Below are positions 1 through 7,888 of a stretch of DNA of 10,818 bases, piece after piece; the first letter of the stretch is position 1, and each line of letters opens with the position of its first letter. Where the stretch lies: NCBI GenBank assembly GCA_900543155.1, contig UQQN01000084.1, positions 1 to 10,818 on the forward strand, written 5' to 3'. Source of the stretch: an uncultured Prevotella sp. Its GTDB lineage: Bacteria; Bacteroidota; Bacteroidia; Bacteroidales; Bacteroidaceae. Position numbers and translations under genes: made by a program. The notes beneath the pieces are model-generated. The model made no database searches and was not told the origin of the DNA. It was given only the letters and a program-made list of their open reading frames with translations.

Positions 1-6
1 CTCACC

Positions 7-265
7 CCTAACGGGGTAACCCATTTAACCATGCTACTTATCGACATCAAAATTCTACAAAACCATGCAGAAAAAATTATGGATTTTGAACACCCTACCT
101 AACGGGGTAACCCATTTAATCATACCCCTTATCGACGTCAAAAACCGATAAAATCGTGCACAACTTTTGCAAATTTTGCTCCAAACCTAACGAGATAATC
201 CCTTTAAACTTGTCTTTTATAAAAAACCGACAAATTCATACCGAATATTTGATTTTGAACACCTA
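7..265 (+). repeat. Degenerate tandem repeat, three units of about 80-91 bp
   Basis: Three head-to-tail units begin with CCTAACGGGG (7), CCTAACGGGG (98) and CCTAACGAGA (186). Each runs through a TAACCC/TAATCC-ATTTAA block and an A-rich TCAAAA...CCGAYAAA-type core; units 1 and 3 end in GATTTTGAACACC. Units 1 and 2 are nearly identical over their first 25 bases and then diverge; unit 3 is more degenerate. No frame is open through the array. The second half of unit 1 (44-96) recurs inverted at the right edge of the window and, more distantly, at the fhs terminator, so the array belongs to a dispersed intergenic family. Its function is unknown. The unit lengths and divergence do not fit CRISPR. 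Confidence 0.8.
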
Positions 266-275
266 CTTAATTACA

Positions 276-316
276 AAAAGGGTGCAATGCACAACGAATG
301 TGCATCGCACCCTTTT
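276..316 (-). terminator. Rho-independent terminator of the 1038-aa secreted protein gene
   Basis: The arms AAAAGGGTGC-A-ATGCACA (276-293) and TGTGCAT-C-GCACCCTTTT (299-316) form an 18-bp stem with one A/C mismatch and a 5-nt loop. It begins 28 nt beyond the stop codon of the minus-strand gene. Read on the minus strand, the stem is followed by a short T-rich run. The A and T runs on both sides mean it could also stop plus-strand transcription. Confidence 0.88.
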
Positions 317-343
317 AAGTGATATTAGAATGTGAAGAGGGTG

Positions 344-3300
344 TTACTTAATAACCACCTTCTTGCCATTCACGATGTAGATGCCCGGAACGAGCTTGCC
401 ATTTACGCGGAGACCACTAATTGTGTAAACCTTGTTGTTGGCAGTTGCGTTTACAGTTACATTGTTGATGCCTGTTTCCTTGCCAATGCCGTAAGTGAGT
501 GTAAAGGCAGGAAGTGCATCACCTGATTCGTTAAGGAAGTAACCTTCGGGAATCTCGAAAGTATAGATACCTGTTTCAGTCAAAGCCTTAGCGAGGTTGA
601 TTACCATCTGGTTCATTTTTAGGTTAAAGTCGATTTCAGCATCGATGCGGTCAATTTCTTCGCCATCCTTCTTTACAGAAATCATGCCATTGCCATTACC
701 AACTTCGTTTACACCCTCGAAAGTGAGTACGATGTGTTGGAGAGAAGCAACGGTAGAACCGTTCTTAGGATCAGTTACGAGGTGACATTCGATAGGTTCA
801 ATAGCCTCTTCGATAGTGAAGCTTGCATTGAATTCCTTGGTGTTTTCAGAATCGAACTGTTCGCCTGCGCAGAAGTAGTCTGCAGGGATGTGGAGCGTGT
901 ATTCACCAGGTTCAGTGATAGTTTCCTTCAGAGTGAGCTTCATCTGAGTAGCAGATGTATTCATAGCCTCATTGTAAAGGTCTTTACCAAACTTCTCAAT
1001 GGTCTCTTGAACAGAGTGGTTATTCATGTAGTCGATAACTTCTTGAATCTTCTCAGAATAGATAGGTTCAATGCTTGCAAATCCAAAGCTCTTGCGGTTG
1101 CCATAAACAACCACTTCGCTATCAGCTACATAACCAGAGATGTTGAGGGGCTTTTTGCATTCAACAATAAATTCCTTCAAGCTGTCAACAGTTTCTTCGG
1201 GAGATACCAAAGAGAGTTCAGCACCCTGGTAGCTGAGTGTGAAGGTGTACTGGAAGAGGCTGTTTTCCTCCTTGCGGTAGTTGCCTTTTACACGATGACC
1301 ATCTTGGTCCTCAGCAGCGATGTTTACGGTAATCTGCTGTGAAGTTTGTTCAGCAAGCAAATCGGGAGTGAGTGTGAGTGTCCATTCGTTAGAGTAACCC
1401 TCGTCGTCGGGATCAGTAGGAGTAAGTGTGAAAGGAGCATCGTCACTAGCAGCACCACCTGCAATGCAAGTAACGCCTTCGATAACCTTTACCAAACCAT
1501 CGAACTTAGCCACAATGCGGAAGTCCTTGGCGTCAGTAATGTTGAAGTCCTCGGGTGTAATGCTTTCGAGGTTTACATCGCTATAAGCATAGGGTACGCT
1601 GCTACCATTAAACTTGAAGCTTGCTGTACCTATGGGGGCGTTGTGATAACGGTCGAAGTCTGCGCGTGTTTCGTAAGCATTAATCTTCACCTCGTAAGTG
1701 TGACCTAAGTAAGTCTTGGTGTTGTTAAGGCCATAGATTTCGCTTTCCCATTCGCCTGTCTCTTTGTTGTAGAGAATAGAAGCAGTAGTAGCAATTATAG
1801 CATCTTCGCCCTCATTGGGGTTGAGGTCTGTGATGGTGTAGTTCATGTAACCTACGTGCTCAGTATCCTGGTTAATGGCAAACTTAAGAAGGGCACCACT
1901 CTTAAGCACGTCGATGTTGGCACCTGCCCATTCAATGGCAGCGCTTTCGCTGTCTGCCTGATAAGTGGCAGAAGTAACGGTAAAACCGTCGTAGGTGGCA
2001 GTAAACTTAGCTGAGTGGTCTTTACCATCGGCAGCTACAAGGTTTTCGAATGTAACTACTACATTGGTTGCACCTGCCTTAACTTCTGCAGGAACGGGAA
2101 TGCTGATGGCATAAGCACCTTCAATAGACTCATCGGCAGTAGCTGTGTAGTTAGTAACAACAACCGACTTAGTTTCCTTGTTCACTGTGTAAGTAAACTT
2201 CACACCGCTGAAAGAGAACTTCTTATAGTCGGTAGTGAATACTTCGAGGTTGTCAACACCCTTTAAGCTTGCACCGTTAGCAGGCGTAAACTCGGTGTTT
2301 GCTTCTACGCTAACGAGTTCGTAAGGCATAGTACGTGTGAAACTACCAATAGAACCGCTACCTGAAGAGTAAACGGGGTAACCCTTTGCATCGCGTACGT
2401 GGCTGATGGCAAAGAGAATGTTGTCGTACAAAGTATTTGAACCTAACATCTTGGCAGGTGTGCGCTCCTTACCTGTAAGGTCGATAATGAGCTTGCTGCC
2501 TTCGATTTTGATGTCGAGTTTTTCATTGTAGCGTTCAGTTGCTTCTGTGCTCATGTCACCATAGGTGAGCTGTGCGCTAGTGTTATAACCTTTAGCGGTA
2601 GAAGGTTGGAGGTCGCCATCGAACTGAAGGGTGAAAATGCCATCGGGAGTACCTGTAGGCCAGAAAGAGAGGAACTTGTGGTCGTTGGTAAAGTTGCCTT
2701 CGGTGAGAAGGGCAACGGGCTTTTTACCACAGATAAACTTGGTTTCGAGCAAACCATCAGTACCCAAAATGTTCTCAGCATCTTCAGCAGAGCGAACACC
2801 TGAAAGGCGAATGGTAAATTCGTCGCCTTCCTTCAAGTTGTTTTCCTTCATAAACTGGTAGAAAGTTTCTTTGATGTCGAGAAGGATAGAACTCTTTGTG
2901 ATTTGTGGATCGAGACGCTTGGTGTAGTTTCCGTTTACAAATTCAACACGGCTGCAAGTTACAGGATTGTTGAAGCGGAAAGCAATTTGACGGGTTTTGG
3001 TGCACATCACGATATCACCCGCTGCGGGAAGCACTTCGTTCAAAGCTATCTTAGCAGCAGCATCGTCACCAAAGGTCAAGGTGTTGGTAGCTTTGTTCAG
3101 ACCACTGTAAGAAAACCAAATGGTTTGACCCTTAGTCAACTTAAGCTTGTAAGAACCGCGACCTGTGTTGTTGTCGCGGAGGAAGGTGTAGTTGATGCGA
3201 TCGGTCAGTGCCTCATCATTGTACGGTTGAAGGAGGTTGTAGTTCGTAGACTGAACAACGAGTGTACCTTCTTCGGGTGCTGTGAAGCTACCTTTGTACA

Positions 3301-3460
3301 ATCCTTTGCTGTCAATGCTGTAGCCCTTGCCAGTTTCGAGGACACCAAGGTCAATCACATCGGCAGCGTTGGCTGCCATAGTGCCTGTAAGAACAAGCAC
3401 GAGCATCATGACATATTTCTTGAATGTCTGAATGCCCTGAGTCATGTAATTGTTACTCAT
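344..3460 (-). CDS. Large secreted multi-Ig-like surface protein with T9SS-like C-terminal tail
   Basis: A 1038-aa exported protein of unknown specific function. Residues 1-32 form a signal peptide: a basic stretch near K14-K15, a hydrophobic core VMMLVLVLTG, and a probable cleavage after ANA (30-32). Met6 is an alternative start that leaves the signal peptide intact. Residues about 36-130 look like a small beta-sandwich. The rest is a chain of roughly 100-residue beta-rich modules resembling bacterial Ig-like/SbsA-type domains. The repeat is clearest near the C-terminus, where TEPGEYTLHIPADYF (849-863) matches TETGIYTFEIPEGYF (961-975). Residues about 998-1038 end in VPGIYIVNGKKVVIK, typical of Bacteroidetes T9SS type A sorting tails though short. 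I see no catalytic motif. The gene lies 147 bp downstream of another secreted cargo gene on the same strand, with a large palindrome between them, and I see no good promoter in that gap, so co-transcription is plausible. Export is well supported; an adhesive or structural role is inference. Confidence 0.88.
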   Translation of the reverse strand: MSNNYMTQGIQTFKKYVMMLVLVLTGTMAANAADVIDLGVLETGKGYSIDSKGLYKGSFTAPEEGTLVVQSTNYNLLQPYNDEALTDRINYTFLRDNNTGRGSYKLKLTKGQTIWFSYSGLNKATNTLTFGDDAAAKIALNEVLPAAGDIVMCTKTRQIAFRFNNPVTCSRVEFVNGNYTKRLDPQITKSSILLDIKETFYQFMKENNLKEGDEFTIRLSGVRSAEDAENILGTDGLLETKFICGKKPVALLTEGNFTNDHKFLSFWPTGTPDGIFTLQFDGDLQPSTAKGYNTSAQLTYGDMSTEATERYNEKLDIKIEGSKLIIDLTGKERTPAKMLGSNTLYDNILFAISHVRDAKGYPVYSSGSGSIGSFTRTMPYELVSVEANTEFTPANGASLKGVDNLEVFTTDYKKFSFSGVKFTYTVNKETKSVVVTNYTATADESIEGAYAISIPVPAEVKAGATNVVVTFENLVAADGKDHSAKFTATYDGFTVTSATYQADSESAAIEWAGANIDVLKSGALLKFAINQDTEHVGYMNYTITDLNPNEGEDAIIATTASILYNKETGEWESEIYGLNNTKTYLGHTYEVKINAYETRADFDRYHNAPIGTASFKFNGSSVPYAYSDVNLESITPEDFNITDAKDFRIVAKFDGLVKVIEGVTCIAGGAASDDAPFTLTPTDPDDEGYSNEWTLTLTPDLLAEQTSQQITVNIAAEDQDGHRVKGNYRKEENSLFQYTFTLSYQGAELSLVSPEETVDSLKEFIVECKKPLNISGYVADSEVVVYGNRKSFGFASIEPIYSEKIQEVIDYMNNHSVQETIEKFGKDLYNEAMNTSATQMKLTLKETITEPGEYTLHIPADYFCAGEQFDSENTKEFNASFTIEEAIEPIECHLVTDPKNGSTVASLQHIVLTFEGVNEVGNGNGMISVKKDGEEIDRIDAEIDFNLKMNQMVINLAKALTETGIYTFEIPEGYFLNESGDALPAFTLTYGIGKETGINNVTVNATANNKVYTISGLRVNGKLVPGIYIVNGKKVVIK

Positions 3461-3499
3461 AATGTTGGGTTTTAGTTAATAAATTAATTATTTATGCGT

Positions 3500-3603
3500 A
3501 AAAGTGCAGAGTTTGCTTTTGCTTGTTTACACCATACACCTATATCGGTAAATAATAGGGTGTAAGTGATGTTTTTAGGCAAAATGGCAATCTCTGCACT
3601 TTT
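3500..3603. repeat. 104-bp imperfect palindrome between the two secreted-protein genes
   Basis: The outer arms 3500-3516 (AAAAGTGCAGAGTTTGC) and 3587-3603 (GCAATCTCTGCACTTTT) pair at 16 of 17 positions. Further in, TTTTGC (3517-3522) pairs with GCAAAA (3579-3584), and TTACACC (3527-3533) with GGTGTAA (3559-3565), giving one long interrupted hairpin. It starts 5 nt beyond the stop codon of the 1274-aa gene and ends about 40 nt before the start of the 1038-aa gene. It could be a leaky terminator or attenuator, an mRNA-stabilising stem, or a small palindromic mobile element. The sequence does not decide between these. Confidence 0.8.
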
Positions 3604-3607
3604 TATG

Positions 3608-6600
3608 TTAGAGGGCAATCTTCTTCACAACAACGCCCTTGCTTGTGCTAACGCGCACAATAGCAATACCCTTGTGGGCAATGGCATTGAGGTTGATGAT
3701 GCCTTGTCCGTTGGCTGCGCCCATAAGACGGCCATCGGTGCTGAATACTTGTACGTTTGCAGCCAAGTTGGTGGCAACAGTAATCATGCCGTTAACTGCA
3801 TTTACGCTGATTGCATTGTTCGCAACTTCAGTGCCTTCAATGCCCTCGGGAACTGCGAGTTTAGCTTTGTAAGTATTGATAAGACGGTCGGTATTACCAT
3901 CGAAGAGCATCAATACGATTTCAGTATTCTCAGCTTTGTTTACCTCTGCAGGCACGGGAATAGTGAGTTTTGTGGTGTAGTCCTTACCCGCTTTGATAGT
4001 AGTGGGGAAGAGGTCGGGAGTACCTGTGAAGGTCTCGCCATAAGTGCCACGTACTACATAATCGAATATGTATGAACTAACTGACGGTCTACCATACTTA
4101 CCACCTTGGCCCCATTCGCCAAGTGTTTCGTCGCTAATGGCAGAGAAACCGTTAGACTGGTAGCCCAACAAACCGTTCTCCAAAATTACTGCAAAGAGCT
4201 TCAAGTTTTGGCGGTCGGCATTCAAGGCATACTTCACATTTACGGGCACTGTGTAGCTCTTGCCCGACTTGTTCAAAGTTGCTGTAGCTGTAACTTCAGC
4301 CTGTGCAGGCTTAGCAAATTCCTTTTGCACCTCAGTGAACCAAGTGGTTTTCTCTTTACTTGTTTCGTTGGGAACAAAGCTATAGCGAACATTGTTGTTC
4401 GCATCCGTATATTGCGTGATGGGGTAAGTAATCTCACCGCTACGCTGAATGATAGCTGAGGGAGCAGCGCCCAAACCAAGGAATGAACTGTAAGTAGAAG
4501 AACCTACGCCCAATTCGTCGCCAGTATAGTTGTGGAGAGCCATGGGGATAATAAGATCACCATAGTAGTTTTCAAGATTCTCCATACCACGGATACCAAG
4601 GGGACAGTTCACACAACTCTGACCTGTAAACTCTTCAACAACTACGCGCTTCACAGGTTCGAAACTCAAGTCACGAATACTCTTAGTTACGCTATTCTCT
4701 TTGTCGTTGAGTTTAAAGTCGATGGTAAAGTTGTTTATCTTACCAATGGTGAGGGGGAATGCCTTCTTAAACTTAAAGTTGTAGCCATCGCCCTTCTTCA
4801 AGTTGAGACCTTCAGCGCTGATTTCGTCAATTTGTTCACCCTTTTCGTTGCGCAAGGTCATCTTCAATGTATTGAAGGTTTCTGCTTCGTCGCCAATGGT
4901 GATTTTACCGCCAATTTCAATGCTTTCTTTAGCCACTACATTGTCTTCGTGTGTAAAGGCTACGTAGAAAGGTTGGTTGTGTGTAACCTGAATATCGTCT
5001 ACAAAGACAATGCTCTGGTCGTAGTTTTGGTTGATAAAGGCAATGTATACATTCTTACCAGCAAATTGCGCCAAGTCAATTTCGTTAGCAGTCCAATCAC
5101 CATCAAGTTTGCTTTCGCTCTTACCAGCCTTTTGCAAATCGTGATAAACCACAGTACCTTCTTGGGTCATGCGGTTAACGAGTTCGTCGTTCAATACGCT
5201 GTATACATCATCGCTCGGCCAAACAATTACCTTGAGTGAGTCCTCAGAACCCTTGCGGTAGCACTGACTGTTGAAGGTAAGTTTGCAAAGCTTATCCATG
5301 ATGTTAATTTGCGGTGTTACCATCCAGTCGTTGCTTGTGCCCTCAGGATAGTACATAGAGTTAGAAGCAGCTGAGAAACCTGTGCTGTTTTTATCATCGC
5401 GTGCGGGAATCCATGCGTAAGCATCGCCAGCCTTGAAACCATATTCCTTCGCTTCGTCGCTCGGTATATTGGTATCGCCATCGTAGAGCATCATTTGACC
5501 CATACCTGTGTCAAAGTTCTCAGAGAAGAGGATGTTGCTGTCGTATGACAACTCACGTTCGTAAGCACCTTGTACGTGGAGCGTAAATTCCTTATTGGCA
5601 GTAGCCGTGTTGCCTGTAACGTCTGTTACAGCACCTTCGGGCACAACAATTGAGTAGTTTACGTCCTTATAGAGATATTGTACGGTAGTGGGGTAAACAT
5701 AGAGTTTGCTGCCCTGTACCGCCATCATCATTTCGCAAACAGGCTTATCAATGCCATCCTGATAAAGCTTGGCACGTGAGGTCGTGGTTGTAGGCATAAT
5801 TTCAGCGTCAAAGGTCAATGTGACAGGGCTTGTGCTCATGTCTACCTTACCAATGGCACCCTTGTCTTTGGGCGAAGTGCTTACAACCTGCATAGGCACG
5901 TTTGCACGTGCATTATAGGTAAGTTTAATTTCTTCGTTAAAGCGTTTGGTATCGCCTGCAATGCAAATGCTCTTTGCGGGAATAACCAATTCATAGGGCA
6001 TACCTTCGTTGGTCAAGTCGCCCTTGCGGAAGGTGATGTTCACGCTCTTCGGGTCTTTTGCGTCAACGCTGAAACCAAATGCAGTTACTTTTGTATCTTC
6101 AACCACATCGCGCAAAGTCACAGAAGCAGCTTTACCAACTACCTGCACGTTACGTGTAAAGGTAACCTTCAGTGTGCTCAACTTAGAGATGTTGGCACCA
6201 TCAGCCGGATTGGTTGTATAGGTGCTGAGCAAGTTGGTGTTGGCTGCAGTGGTGTGGATGGGTTCGGTGAACTTAAGAACGTAGCTATCTACATCGCCCA
6301 AGAACAAACCGAGAGTCAAACCATCGTCGCTCACCGAAACAGGCGTACCTGAGTTGTCGTAACCTGTTTTTGCAGCAATGTCGATGTTATATTTCTGCTT
6401 CACAATCTGTGCAATGTCTACCCAGTAGTTGCCAGTGCGGATAACACAGTTACGATAAGGATTGGCATCAGGTCCGGCAGCAAAAACATTACCTTCGTTG
6501 TCGGTTATCCACGAGGCGTAGTCATAGCTTTCAGCATCGTCATACAACTTGATGCTGTTCTTTTCAACATCATAGAGAAAAGGAACGGCGTGTTCAGTAG

Positions 6601-7432
6601 TCAAGTAAGCTAACCCCGACACATAGGTACCATTGTTGTTCAGTCTTGCTTCAGACACGAAGAGCAAGTTTTCAACCTGTGGTGTCCATTTCTTTGTGTC
6701 GTTTTCAGTAAAACCAATTACAGTGTAGTTTTGTTTCTCTACATTATATACATAGTAGAAGCAGCCACCCTCATCATTCCACGAAGGAAGGGAAGAGTAT
6801 GACATACACCCCAAAATCTTTTTACCGTCAGCCGAAATACCTACAAAGCGGTTTTGGTGTGTGTCTGTGTGTGCCATGTCCAACTTAGGCAAGTTGTTCG
6901 TAGGCACAACCTTGCCTGTGGTCAAGTCCCACATTACGGGAGCCTCGGCAGCATCAATAGACTCAGTCTTTAAGTTGGGGTAAGAAGTTCCCACGGCATA
7001 GTGTCCGTCGGGTGTTACACAGCTAATGCCACCTGTTGTAGCGTTGTCGTAGCCAGTGGGCAAGAAAGTCCATTTTTTAGTAGAGGTGGTGTAGTAGGCA
7101 GGCTTTTCGTTGAGTTGACCTACCACAATGTTACCATCGTTGGTTACGTCGTCAGCACTATGCGTTTTAATGGTGTCGGCATTTAGTCCGTCAATCAACA
7201 CCGTTGCAGTACCTGTGTTCACGTCTACAACACGTGCACCCAAGTGGAGCAGAGGATTCTCTGCATTCGATGCGGTGAAGGTTGCCCATTTGCCATTGTC
7301 TGACATATTCGTCATAATGGCGCGGTCGTCATACTGGAATTTCTTAAGTGCAGCACTGCTGGTTTGTTGCTGTGCGTATGTGCCTATGCAACAAGCAGCC
7401 CCTGCCAGAAACAAGAGTAAGCTTTTCTTCAT
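3608..7432 (-). CDS. Multidomain T9SS cargo: propeller-like, Ig-like, jelly-roll and Omp28/thioredoxin-like domains
   Basis: A 1274-aa secreted protein. Signal peptide MKKSLLLFLAGAACCIGTYA (1-20), cleaved before Q21; glutamine directly after the cleavage site is common in Bacteroidetes exports. Residues about 35-390 carry seven [S/T/N]-x-[D/N/E]-G-like turns (near 42, 96, 139, 199, 264, 309, 367), suggesting a beta-propeller. Two SbsA-type Ig-like domains follow (about 401-508 and 515-621; TTNPADGANISKL, STSPKDKGAIGKV). Residues about 628-825 resemble a choice-of-anchor J/cleaved-adhesin jelly roll (LFSENFDTG; NDWMVTPQI; FVDDIQV). Residues about 928-1190 resemble Omp28-type proteins: EEFTGQSCVNCPLG places C940 and C943 in a CxxC, and AAPSAIIQR (989-997) looks like a thioredoxin cis-proline loop. 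Residues about 1205-1274 resemble a T9SS type A sorting domain. It is the first gene of a possible two-gene unit. Secretion and the CxxC domain are well supported; substrate and redox activity are unknown. Confidence 0.9.
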   Translation of the reverse strand: MKKSLLLFLAGAACCIGTYAQQQTSSAALKKFQYDDRAIMTNMSDNGKWATFTASNAENPLLHLGARVVDVNTGTATVLIDGLNADTIKTHSADDVTNDGNIVVGQLNEKPAYYTTSTKKWTFLPTGYDNATTGGISCVTPDGHYAVGTSYPNLKTESIDAAEAPVMWDLTTGKVVPTNNLPKLDMAHTDTHQNRFVGISADGKKILGCMSYSSLPSWNDEGGCFYYVYNVEKQNYTVIGFTENDTKKWTPQVENLLFVSEARLNNNGTYVSGLAYLTTEHAVPFLYDVEKNSIKLYDDAESYDYASWITDNEGNVFAAGPDANPYRNCVIRTGNYWVDIAQIVKQKYNIDIAAKTGYDNSGTPVSVSDDGLTLGLFLGDVDSYVLKFTEPIHTTAANTNLLSTYTTNPADGANISKLSTLKVTFTRNVQVVGKAASVTLRDVVEDTKVTAFGFSVDAKDPKSVNITFRKGDLTNEGMPYELVIPAKSICIAGDTKRFNEEIKLTYNARANVPMQVVSTSPKDKGAIGKVDMSTSPVTLTFDAEIMPTTTTSRAKLYQDGIDKPVCEMMMAVQGSKLYVYPTTVQYLYKDVNYSIVVPEGAVTDVTGNTATANKEFTLHVQGAYERELSYDSNILFSENFDTGMGQMMLYDGDTNIPSDEAKEYGFKAGDAYAWIPARDDKNSTGFSAASNSMYYPEGTSNDWMVTPQINIMDKLCKLTFNSQCYRKGSEDSLKVIVWPSDDVYSVLNDELVNRMTQEGTVVYHDLQKAGKSESKLDGDWTANEIDLAQFAGKNVYIAFINQNYDQSIVFVDDIQVTHNQPFYVAFTHEDNVVAKESIEIGGKITIGDEAETFNTLKMTLRNEKGEQIDEISAEGLNLKKGDGYNFKFKKAFPLTIGKINNFTIDFKLNDKENSVTKSIRDLSFEPVKRVVVEEFTGQSCVNCPLGIRGMENLENYYGDLIIPMALHNYTGDELGVGSSTYSSFLGLGAAPSAIIQRSGEITYPITQYTDANNNVRYSFVPNETSKEKTTWFTEVQKEFAKPAQAEVTATATLNKSGKSYTVPVNVKYALNADRQNLKLFAVILENGLLGYQSNGFSAISDETLGEWGQGGKYGRPSVSSYIFDYVVRGTYGETFTGTPDLFPTTIKAGKDYTTKLTIPVPAEVNKAENTEIVLMLFDGNTDRLINTYKAKLAVPEGIEGTEVANNAISVNAVNGMITVATNLAANVQVFSTDGRLMGAANGQGIINLNAIAHKGIAIVRVSTSKGVVVKKIAL

Positions 7433-7501
7433 TGGTTAATCTGTATTGTGTTTGTTTTTCTCTTTTTTTCAAAGAGTTGGGTTGATCTGTTGGTATCTAT
7501 A

Positions 7502-7694
7502 GAAGTCGTCTAAACTTTTCTGGCGAAGATTAGATTTAAATTTTTATCTCTTCTAAATTCAATCTTTACCTTTCTTTTTGACCGCTTTTTGACCTTTCAT
7601 CGGTCGTGTAGCTCGCTACACTCCCTCTTCAATGCCCCAAATCGCTTCAAAAATAAAGGCAAATCTTGAACTTCATAAAAGTTTAGACGACTTC
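7502..7694. mobile_element. MITE-like 193-bp element with 18-bp perfect terminal inverted repeats
   Basis: GAAGTCGTCTAAACTTTT (7502-7519) is the exact reverse complement of 7677-7694. The 157-bp interior has no open frame. It contains a second imperfect pair (CCTTTCTTTTTGA with TCAAAAATAAAGG) and the compact hairpin GTGTAGC-TC-GCTACAC (7606-7621). ATA flanks both ends (7499-7501 and 7695-7697), a possible 3-bp target duplication that could also be chance. The structure fits a non-autonomous miniature element or a folded repetitive element. No transposase is present, so mobilisation would have to come from elsewhere. It lies in the upstream region of the 1274-aa gene. Confidence 0.7.
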
Positions 7695-7711
7695 ATAACC
7701 ATTTCTGCTTG

Positions 7712-7746
7712 CAAAATTAGTAAGTTTTTCTGCAAGGGTAGTCAAA
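7712..7746 (-). promoter_or_regulatory. Candidate promoter of the 1274-aa secreted protein gene
   Basis: On the minus strand TAATTTTG (7719-7712) matches the Bacteroidetes -7 element TAnnTTTG exactly, and TTTG (7746-7743) lies upstream. The 23-nt spacer is longer than the usual 19-21, which lowers confidence. If used, transcription would start near 7705 and read through the whole 193-bp element, giving a leader of about 270 nt. I see no better match closer to the gene. Confidence 0.4.
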
Positions 7747-7767
7747 TTTGATATTAAAAAGTTACAA

Positions 7768-7794
7768 TTATGCATGAAATGTTGATTTTATGCA
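7768..7794. repeat. Paired TTATGCA direct repeats upstream of the fhs promoter
   Basis: TTATGCA occurs at 7768-7774 and 7788-7794, 20 bp start to start, about two helical turns. The pair lies 28 bp upstream of the fhs -33 box and between the two divergent promoters. This could be a tandem regulator site, but a short match in AT-rich DNA may be chance. Confidence 0.3.
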
Positions 7795-7822
7795 ATAAAA
7801 ACACGGATTATTCGTTCAAAAC

Positions 7823-7853
7823 TTTGTTGTTAGGTCATTTAACTGTACCTTTG
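7823..7853 (+). promoter_or_regulatory. Bacteroidetes-type promoter of fhs
   Basis: TTTG (7823-7826) and TACCTTTG (7846-7853) match the Bacteroidetes primary sigma consensus exactly with a 19-nt spacer. The predicted start is near 7860, giving a leader of about 100 nt before the ATG at 7960. No other plus-strand match in this gap is as good. Confidence 0.85.
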
Positions 7854-7854
7854 T

Positions 7855-7875
7855 AGAGAGAAAGCGTGTCTCTCT
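7855..7875 (+). promoter_or_regulatory. Inverted repeat at the predicted fhs transcription start
   Basis: AGAGAGA (7855-7861) and TCTCTCT (7869-7875) pair perfectly around a 7-nt loop. The repeat begins 1 bp after the -7 element and covers the predicted start. It could be an operator or a 5'-terminal RNA hairpin that protects the message. Confidence 0.5.
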
Positions 7876-7888
7876 TCTTTACATTAAA

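Noticed and set aside
7..265. CRISPR array
   Set aside because: The units are 80-91 bp with gradual divergence, not short identical repeats with unique spacers, and no cas gene is present.
734..1342. Plus-strand open frame of 202 codons antisense to the 1038-aa gene
   Set aside because: The minus-strand frame has a signal peptide, coherent beta-rich repeats and a sorting-like tail. The antisense frame has no recognisable features or promoter and is explained by codon bias.
2903..3475. Plus-strand open frame of 190 codons antisense to the N-terminal part of the 1038-aa gene
   Set aside because: Its translation is unlike any family I know and it overlaps the well-supported signal peptide region on the other strand.
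4532..5239. Plus-strand open frame of 235 codons antisense to the 1274-aa gene
   Set aside because: It mirrors a strongly supported jelly-roll and Omp28-domain coding region and has no promoter or start signal of its own.
7373..7432. Lipoprotein signal on the 1274-aa protein (C14/C15)
   Set aside because: The residues before the cysteines (GAA, AAC) are a poor lipobox, while TYA followed by Q21 is a good signal peptidase I site and the protein has a T9SS-like tail.
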